Source of the DNA: Achatina immaculata
Lineage: Eukaryota > Mollusca > Gastropoda > Stylommatophora > Achatinidae
Reading direction: 5' to 3'
Length of the DNA stretch: 64,000 nucleotides
NCBI GenBank assembly: GCA_009760885.1
Contig: CM019701.1
Span: forward strand, 19,770,630 to 19,834,629
The first letter of the stretch is position 1, and each line of letters opens with the position of its first letter. The notes beneath the pieces are model-generated. The model was given only the letters and a program-made list of their open reading frames with translations. It made no database searches and had not been told where the DNA came from. Shown here piece after piece: positions 56,885 through 64,000 of the stretch. The position numbers were made by a program, and so were the translations under genes.

Positions 56885-57990
56885 ATCAAGTGCCGTCCCG
56901 CGTGGCGTATGTGATCATTTCTCTCCACAGTTCCCTGTCTTTAAACTTGATTATGAGATCCGCTGGTGACTTTCTTCCTAGCCACACTGACAGCCCATCC
57001 AGTAACTTCTCTCTCTGTCTTCCTCTGTCTCTTCTTCCCTCAGTTTTTCCAGTTGCCACAATGTGTTCCTAATTTTCCTCTTCTCAGAAAATATCCTACA
57101 AATCTAGCTTGTCTGCCTCTGATCTTTGCTGTAATTTGCCTTTTAACTCCAGCATCTCTTAAGACTTCTTCATTGGTTTTCTTAGCTGTCCATGGTACCT
57201 TCAACATCCTTCTTATGAACCATATTTCCATGGCCTCCATTTCTCACTGTACTCTCTTATTCATGGACCATGCTTCACATCCATAAAACAAAATTGGCTC
57301 GATGTAACATTTAATTACTCAGAATCTTGTTTCCATTGATATGGATCTGTTGCACAAGATGTTTCTCATTTTCTGGAATGCTGACTTGGCCTGAGCATGT
57401 ATGCGTTTTATTTCGTTGTGACATTTCCCATCAACTGTTATAATTGTTCCTAAGTACTTGAATCTATCAACTTGTTTCAGTTCTGTGCCATCGATGGTAA
57501 TGCAACATTTTTGGTGGTATTCTTTTCTTTGAGATGGCCATCACTTCAGTCTTCTTTTTATTCAGGCTGAGACCTATACTTTTACTTTTATGAACCATGA
57601 TGTCCACAAGAACCTATAGCTCCCCTTCACATTTAGCAATCATAACTGTGTCATCTACATATCTTAAGTTGTTAAGGTTGTACTCGCCAACTGATATTCC
57701 TGGTAAGCTCTCTATACTTCTGACTATGTTTTTGCTGTACCATGAGAAGAGGTCAGGAGATAGAACACATTCTTGTCTCACTCCCAATTTTATGTCTTGG
57801 AATGCTCCTATTTGGTTCTCAGCCTTCATTGCTGCTGATTGCTGCCAATATATGTTTTTAATGAGTTTCAGATCTTTCCCATCTGTGTTGATGTTTTCTA
57901 GCATTCTTATAATTTCTGTGTGTCTCACTTTATCGAATACTTTACAGTAGTCCATGAAGCATAAGTATAGGTCCGTCTTTACTTCAAGTA
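56885..57990 (-). mobile_element. LINE-D, 5'-truncated copy
   Basis: RT on the minus strand: LCFMDYCKVFDKVRHTEIIR, KLGVRQECVLSPDLFSWYSK, LRYVDDTVMIAK (57614-58066, catalytic YVDD), then [20 protein letters not shown] (57040-57240) and the 3' UTR to about 56885. RTE-like; starts at about 57990. Confidence 0.9.
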
Positions 57991-58069
57991 CATGTAAAAA
58001 AAAAAAAATACAGGACACAAAGACTCTACAGTAGACTGTTTTTTTTCTTTTGGAAACATGAGTCACACA

Positions 58070-59114
58070 GTAGTATTTTTAAAAACTCAATAATGAGCAA
58101 TTTTGCAATGTCATCAATATTAATGTTTTTTTTTTCTGCAAAATATATTTAAAAATGCTAGTATATTTCTAGAGTTACAACCATTAATATTGCTCAAAGA
58201 AATGAAATCATTGCATATATATACATATTAAAATTAGTTCTAGATGATTTTATGTTTCATTTATTTTCTTTTTCAAAATAAAAAAAAAAGTTGTCAAAAC
58301 AGAAAAATAATCAAGAAGGCAACTACGCACTAAACACAAGCTTGAATGACTTAATGTCAGATAACATTCAATTTTTTATTACCTAGGTTATATGACAAAT
58401 GTAATTTACACAAAAGTTTCAACAAGAAAGATAGGTCATTATGTTACATTTTATATTTTCATTTCTTTATTCATAGCATTTGTTCTCATTTTATCTTCAT
58501 CTTCTGCTATTGTTGACAAAGGAAGATCACAGTAGAACATCTTCCCATTATTTTTTGTCATTGATAACTAATAAATCATACATTATAGCATATATATATT
58601 TAAATATTTTTGCTAAAAATTTGTAATGGTTTGATTACATTTTTCATCATTTACTAGACAAGGCAATTCACTTTCTCAGAATCAGCACCACAAATATAAA
58701 CAAAAAGAAGGCTTAAAAAAGTTGTGCATCATTGAGTAGTATAATAATGATATTCCGTGTCTGCATTTATTTATTTTACATTTGTAGATGTCAGAATGCC
58801 CTGAAAACTTTTGTAGTGTAGAAGGGAGCTAAGATATGTGAAAATATCTGCCAACATTAAAGAAACCAGGGTTCAACTTTACAAAGGCAGGAGAAAAAAA
58901 CAGATGTATAAACATCTCCATTCACACAACCCCTGGAAGTTGTGACTCAGATGTCTTCTCCTACACTTTTGAGTATCAGAAATTCAATGGGACTATTTCT
59001 GGTGACAGATATACAAGTTTCTGGGAAGTTTGTGTGGGTAATGCACTTTCAGCATCAGTAATTTTGTTCACATGTAACATATTTACACTGGATTTTTGTT
59101 CAGTTGGTGCAATA
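58070..59114. other. No gene seen
   Basis: AT-rich intronic DNA. A short minus-strand frame at 58450-58565 (MFYCDLPLSTIAEDEDKMR) is noted but unsupported. Confidence 0.45.
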
Positions 59115-59515
59115 GAAGCATGTCGTGTGTAATCCCTACATAAAAGTCATGTTACCAACATGTGTTATCCCTACATAAAAGTCATGTTACCAACATGTGT
59201 TATCCCTACATAAAAGTCATGTTATCAACATGTGTTATCTCTAAATAAAAGTCATGTTACCAACATGTGTTATCCCTACATAAAAGTCATGTTACCAACA
59301 TGTGTTATCCCTACATAAAAGTCATGTTATCAACATGTGTTATCTCTAAATAAAAGTCATGTTACCAACATGTGTTATCCATACATAAAAGTCATGTTAC
59401 CAACATGTGTTATCCCTACATAAAAGTCATGTTACCAACATGTGTTATCCATACATAAAAGTCATGTTACTAACATGTGTTATCCATACATAAGTCATGT
59501 TACCAACATATATTG
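59115..59515. repeat. 35-bp satellite array with 105-bp higher order
   Basis: About 11-12 units of gttaccaacatgtgttatcc plus ctacataaaagtcat. The variant unit (ttatcaac, tctctaaat) recurs every third unit in the first half, giving a 105-bp period. Each unit contains the inverted pair CATGTT/AACATG. Confidence 0.93.
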
Positions 59516-59737
59516 TCTCCACAGTAATGAACTGTTGCAAAGATCTTTAACATGAAATGTCTCTGACCCTGAGAGGACTCAGCTGAATCAACACTGGCAT
59601 TGTCTCCCTTTCAGCACCAAACCTATGGGTGCTCAGCTCAGTGTATTGAAAACAAAAATGCCTCCAAAGATGGAAGATATCTGAATTACACTGCACATAT
59701 GGCTACCATTGAATGAGGGACAAAATGTGATAGCACA

Positions 59738-59990
59738 CTCCATCATCATCATGTGCATTGCCAGGTGGTGTTGATGGTCAAGCTCCTCCACAAATCTCAG
59801 TCCTTGACATTTCTGAGTAACCTTGTTGCTGATTTCTTTCCATGCCACAACGTCAGACCTTCTGATGTCTGTTCCCTTGGTCATCCTCTGCCTCTCCTGC
59901 CTTCAGTTTTTGTCCACTGTTTTGTTGTTTTCCAACTTCTCTTTTCTCATCACATACCCCAAGAATGATGATTGCCTTTTCTTTGTCTTT
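59738..59990 (-). mobile_element. RTE-type LINE 3' end, another family
   Basis: (atc)n tail and atgtgcattgccaggtggtg, then the C-terminal region with catgccacaacgtcagacct. LINE-A-like layout but different sequence. Abuts the LINE-A copy. Confidence 0.65.
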
Positions 59991-59994
59991 ATTA

Positions 59995-62685
59995 TTATAC
60001 TACACACCCAGCTCAAGTCTTATAAATATGAGACTTCATACGAGTCACAAACAGCAAGGACAATTGTAGGATATTTGAACATCTCAGACCGAGTCCTGCT
60101 AGCCCAACTGAAAGGACAACCAATAAACATAAATATTATACAAGTGTACGCTCCAACATCTGAAAGCTCTGAAGAAGATGTACAGCTATTTTATAATGAC
60201 ATAGAGACAACACTAAAACACACAAAGTCACATGAAGTTACCATAGTCATGGGAGATTTTAGTGCTAAAGTTGGTAAAGGAAGAACTTCAGACATCGTTG
60301 GTGACTATGGACTGGGGGAGAGGAATGACAGAGGTTATAAATTAATTGAATGGGCAAGAATACACAGCATGGTTGTAGGAAACACCTGGTTTAAACAACA
60401 TCCTCGAAGACTGGCAACGTGGTGCAGCCCAGACAAAAAGACTTTTAACCAGATAGACTACATATTAATCAACAAATGATTCCGCAATGCATTACTGACA
60501 ACAAAAACCATGCCAGGAGCTGACTGCAATAGTGACCATGATCCACTCTGTGGAAAAGTTAGAATAAAACTAAAGAAAGCAGGCAGAAAAGTGAGAAACA
60601 TCAAACTGAATACAGAACTTCTTAAAAATGACCAAGAACTGCGAGAACAATACAAAGTTATTATAACAAATAGGTACAATGCAATAGCAAAGATAAATAG
60701 TATAGATGAACAATGGGAAATGTTAAGAGATTCTATCCACCAAACTGTTAAGGAGATAATATAAAAAAAAAAGAAGCCCCTAAAAATAAATGGATGACAT
60801 ACGACATCTTAGGACTGATGGACAAGAGGAGGAGGAGTAAAAATAACGAAGAAAAATATAACAAGATAAATAAAGAAATAAGACGCAAATGCAGAGAAGC
60901 AAAAGAAGTGTGGTTAAATGAGCAGTGCAGACAGATAGAGGACTCTCATATTAAAGACAGCAAAAACATGCACAAATGAATTAATGAACTCACAGGCAGG
61001 AAAACAAAATATACCACAGGATGCCTGAAATCGAAAGAAGGTAAAATGTTAATGGGAAAAGAAGACATTGTGGACAGGTGGACAGAGTATATCGGTGAGC
61101 TATATGGAGGAGAAAGACCAGAATTAACACCAGATACTGAAAACTGTGAGGGACCACCAATACTTGAAGAAGAAATCATAGATGCCATCAAACACATGAA
61201 GAAAGGAAAAGCGGCTGGGCCTGATAATATAACAATAGAAGAAATAGAGGCACTAGAGGAGACAGGAATAAAAATAATAACCAAGTTACTGAATGACATT
61301 TACAACAGTGGTTATATTCCTAGTGACCTTATTAAATCCACATTTATAGCACTACCAAAGAAACCAGGTGCAAAGGAATGTGACGACCACCAGACTATCA
61401 GCCTCTCATGTCACATAACGAAGCTACTTCTGAGAATAATTATGAGAAGAACAAGGAAAAAGATAAAAATGGAAATAACAGATGAACAGTTTGGATTTGT
61501 TGAAGGAAAGGGAACACACAATGCCATTTATGCTTTACGAACACTAACAGAAAGAGCTTTAGAAGTACAGAAAGACCTCTACTTATGCTTCATTGATTAC
61601 ACCAAAGCATTTGACAAGGTGAAACATAATGAAATTATTAAAATGCTTGAAGACATCAATATAGATGGCAAAGACCTGAGGATTGTAAAACATCTATACT
61701 GGCACCAAGAAGCAGCAGTTCGAGTTGAAAATAGAACTGGAAAATATCAACCTATAAAACAAGGGGTGCGACAAGGATGTGTATTATCTCCAGACTTTTT
61801 TTCTCTGTATAGCGAGAATATTCTAAGAACAATCATCACAGAACCAGGCATAAAAATTGGAGGATACAATATTAACAACCTTCGGTATGCTGACGACACA
61901 GTACTGATAGCTGAGAACCAACAAGACCTGCAAAATCTCTTGGATAAAGTCGCCAAAGAAAGTGAACAGAAAGGCCTTACTTTGAACATCAAAAAGACAG
62001 AGACTATGGTTATATCTAAGAAACAGAATCCACCAGCATGCAGTATAAAATTAAATGGAACTATTCTAAAGCAGGTGCAGAAATTCAAATACCTTGGAGC
62101 AGTAATAACTTAAGATGGGAAATGCAGAACAGAAATTAGGAACAGAATAGGCCAAGCAAAGAGTGCATTTCAGAGAATGAGAAACATATTAGCTAACACA
62201 TCTTTATCAATGAATGTTAGAAAACGAGTCCTAAAATGCTATATTGAACCTATCTTGTTATATGGAAGTGAATCATGGACAATAGGCAATTCTGCACAAA
62301 AATCCTTGGAAGCAGCAGAAATGTGGTTTATTAGAAGAATGTTGCGAATCCCCTGGACAGCAAAACTAACTAATGAAGAATGTAGGAGAAGAGCTGGAGA
62401 GACAAAAAAACCTTGTCAAAAAGATAAGAGAGAGACAATGTACTTTCATAGGACATGCAATGAGAAGAGGGGGCATTGAAAATATTATAACAACAGGAAA
62501 AATAGAGGGAAGAAGATCAAGATGAAGACCAAGAGAAATGATACTGGACAGTCTGACGGGATGGTGTGAGAGGAGATCACCAACTGAACTGATGGCCTGC
62601 ATGAAGGATCGGATACTCTGGAGAAGCATAATAGCCAACGCCAGTCGGCACGGCACATGATGATGATGATGATGATGATACGAGT
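59995..62685 (+). mobile_element. LINE-A, best copy in the window
   Basis: 5'-truncated within the APE endonuclease. Endonuclease half: NIIQVYAPTSESSEEDV, VIVMGDFSAKVG-type motif, FNQIDYILI (59823-60479), DCNSDHDPL (60510-60764). RT: 61046-62113. C-terminus: [15 protein letters not shown] (62177-62479) and [17 protein letters not shown]. (atg)n tail at 62657-62685. In-frame stops at 60476, 60763, 60977 and 62111 and a slip in the A tract near 62405 inactivate it. Confidence 0.94.
61046..62113 (+). pseudogene. LINE-A reverse transcriptase, 355 open codons
   Basis: Uninterrupted RT domain with GPDNITIEEIEAL, LYLCFIDYTKAFDKVKHNEI, KQGVRQGCVLSPDFFSLYSE and the catalytic NLRYADDTVLIAEN box. Together with the C-terminal RIPWTAK/GRPRE region this resembles BovB/RTE elements. 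The frame ends at a TAA (62111-62113) that replaces a serine codon, as the copy at 12640 shows. Confidence 0.93.
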
Positions 62686-62837
62686 CACTGTAGTGAACAG
62701 TAAACAATTCTCTTCCATTCCTTTTTCTAAGATTTCTTATACAAACAATCTTGGTTAACCACTTTCCAGTTCAAAGTTTTCTTAACAAATCACATAATTT
62801 GAATAACATTTTAAAAATTATTAATTACATATCTTAA

Positions 62838-63110
62838 CAACGTCCTCTTTAGATTTCATGTGGTCGATCTCTTTTTCTTTGGCCTGTTGTGCTCCACTTG
62901 ATAGCTTGTTTTGATATCTCTGATTGTTTCTTCTCATCACATGGCCTACTTATGTCCATCTTCTTTTTCTGATCACCCATGAGACAGGTTGTTGTTTGCT
63001 CATCTGTCTTATCTTTGTGTTGTTCTTGAATTTGTTTCACTTTATACTGAGTATTTTCCTTAGGCATTTGTTTTCAACAGAGTCTAATTTCTTGTCTATT
63101 TCTTTAGTTG
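62838..63110 (-). mobile_element. LINE-C 3' region fragment
   Basis: aacaacgtcctctttagatt, then the C-terminal region to [14 protein letters not shown] sequence on the minus strand; both ends missing. Confidence 0.85.
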
Positions 63111-63179
63111 ATTTCCTTAAAATATATAATTTATTTAAAATAGTTATCCATTTCTTTATTGATTGAATGCTGAAACAGC

Positions 63180-63395
63180 CATGTTATGGAATTCTGAAAG
63201 AAAGAGGAAAAAGGCTGACCAAGGACATTCTGGCAAATAACTGCTAACGTTGAGATGGACAACATGTGAAACAGTTTATGGCACCATACAATGAGAAGTG
63301 AAGAAAATTTACTGCGGCTCTGAAAGATGCCTCAAGGTTTACTGGGTAGTGACTGGTTAATTGATCAGCATCCAAAGACATGGACATGATAGCAT
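63180..63395 (+). mobile_element. Degraded LINE-H tail
   Basis: gaaacagccatgttatggaa, gaggaaaaaggctgaccaag and ggatgatagc-like words parallel 45085-45280. Low similarity. Confidence 0.45.
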
Positions 63396-63489
63396 TATTA
63401 GATTATAGTTTAAGAATGTCAAAAAGCAAATAGTGTATAACACATGGAAAATAATAAAAGGAAAACAATAAAGGCTATATGAAATAACA

Positions 63490-63595
63490 TGAGCAAGTGA
63501 AGTTGCAGACTTCTTGCTTACAACCGAGAGGCCTACAGGAGAGTTGTTAGAGAGGCAAAGTTCCTCAAGGGACATGCAAATGACTGACTGAGGGA
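63490..63595 (+). mobile_element. LINE-B 3' end fragment
   Basis: cttgcttacaaccgagaggc, ctcaagggacatgcaaatga, then tgactga: same end as 14400-14485. Confidence 0.8.
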
Positions 63596-63599
63596 TGTG

Positions 63600-64000
63600 A
63601 AGTGTTATGGCCTTCACATTTCTAGGCCACTACAACAGTTCCTTGCTTTAAAAAAAGGGACACAAAAGGTTTAATTATTTTTAAAATATTTAAACTAAAA
63701 TTTATTTAAATTTATATAAATAAATTTTAAAATATTTTAAATGAATTCTCCAGTTAAAAGAACAAAATAATTTCAGAAAAATAGGTCTTTTTAATGATAT
63801 TATGGCTGCAAAATGAAGAACATGAGCAAGTAAAGTGCAGATAGCATAATTTTTGTTCATTAATTTAGATAGTGCATCATATAATGAAGTAAATGCATTA
63901 GTTAATTTTTTTAAAAATTAAAATATCTACATAAGAAAGTACAGTAGTCTGTAGTATGTAAGGGAAGTTATTATATTGATTTTAATGACATCTGTAGGGA
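63600..64000. other. No gene seen
   Basis: AT-rich; gggatgtgaagtgttatggc at 63593 resembles 41126-41150, a further weak repeat. Confidence 0.35.

Noticed and set aside
58450..58565. Minus-strand frame with MFYCDLPLSTIAEDEDKMR, considered as an upstream Slo2 exon or a terminal exon of a neighbour
   Set aside because: Does not resemble RCK1 or linker sequence, has an in-frame stop before any donor, and no supported splice sites.
1..64000. CRISPR arrays, bacterial operons, rRNA genes, LTR retrotransposons
   Set aside because: None seen. The tandem repeats have no unique spacers, and I found no integrase, gag or paired LTR pattern.

Overview
This is eukaryotic, AT-rich animal genomic DNA, most likely from a mollusc or another lophotrochozoan. 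That assignment is inference: it rests on an invertebrate-type Slo2 channel gene, the dominance of RTE-type LINEs together with an I-clade LINE that has an RNase H, and tRNA-headed SINEs. No bacterial gene organisation is present. Most of the window is transposon debris, and only two host protein-coding loci are supported.

Main locus, minus strand, 23000-53814: the 3' half of a Slo2 (KCNT/Slack-type) potassium channel gene. I can place 13 consecutive exons (w1 to w13, 53494-53814 down to 23000-23261). All have consensus AG/GT splice sites, and the reading frame closes across every junction, giving 632 codons plus stop. They encode the RCK1-RCK2 linker, a Cys/His cluster, the whole RCK2 gating-ring domain and the cytoplasmic C-terminus. 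The membrane domain, pore and RCK1 must lie above 64000, so 53815-64000 is intron. Introns are packed with LINE, SINE, piggyBac-like, Tc1-like and minisatellite sequence. One LINE target-site duplication has copied a 3' splice site, and another LINE ends 7 bases past the GT-AG donor hexamer of exon w9.

Second locus, minus strand, 8296-9396: an intact single-exon ORF of 366 codons of unknown function, sitting in the least repetitive part of the window (about 5600-10000).

Repeat families (my labels). LINE-A: RTE/BovB-like, YADD reverse transcriptase, (ATG)n tail; best copy 59995-62685. LINE-B: RTE-like, YVDD, (ATTC)n tail; best copy 18205-20500. LINE-C: RTE-like, FADD, TAAGAT-type tail; longest copy 755-4965, split by a GC-rich insert at 1489-2729. 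LINE-D: RTE-like; 56885-57990, plus a copy split by LINE-E. LINE-E: I-clade, with endonuclease, reverse transcriptase and RNase H; 26879-31291, 13-bp target duplication. LINE-F: I-clade tail at 53930-54520. LINE-H and LINE-J are further tail fragments. SINE-1 and SINE-2 have tRNA-like heads and share a 3' tail. DNA elements are a Tc1 at 54731-56237, a piggyBac-like non-autonomous element at 31782-32855 and a foldback element at 17367-17633. A 35-bp satellite with a 105-bp higher-order period lies at 59115-59515.

Layout: 1-5000 LINE-C; 5000-10000 the orphan gene in mostly unique DNA; 10000-20900 repeats and LINEs; 20900-23000 probable 3' flank or UTR of the Slo2 gene; 23000-53814 Slo2 exons and introns; 53815-64000 repeat-dense upstream intron.
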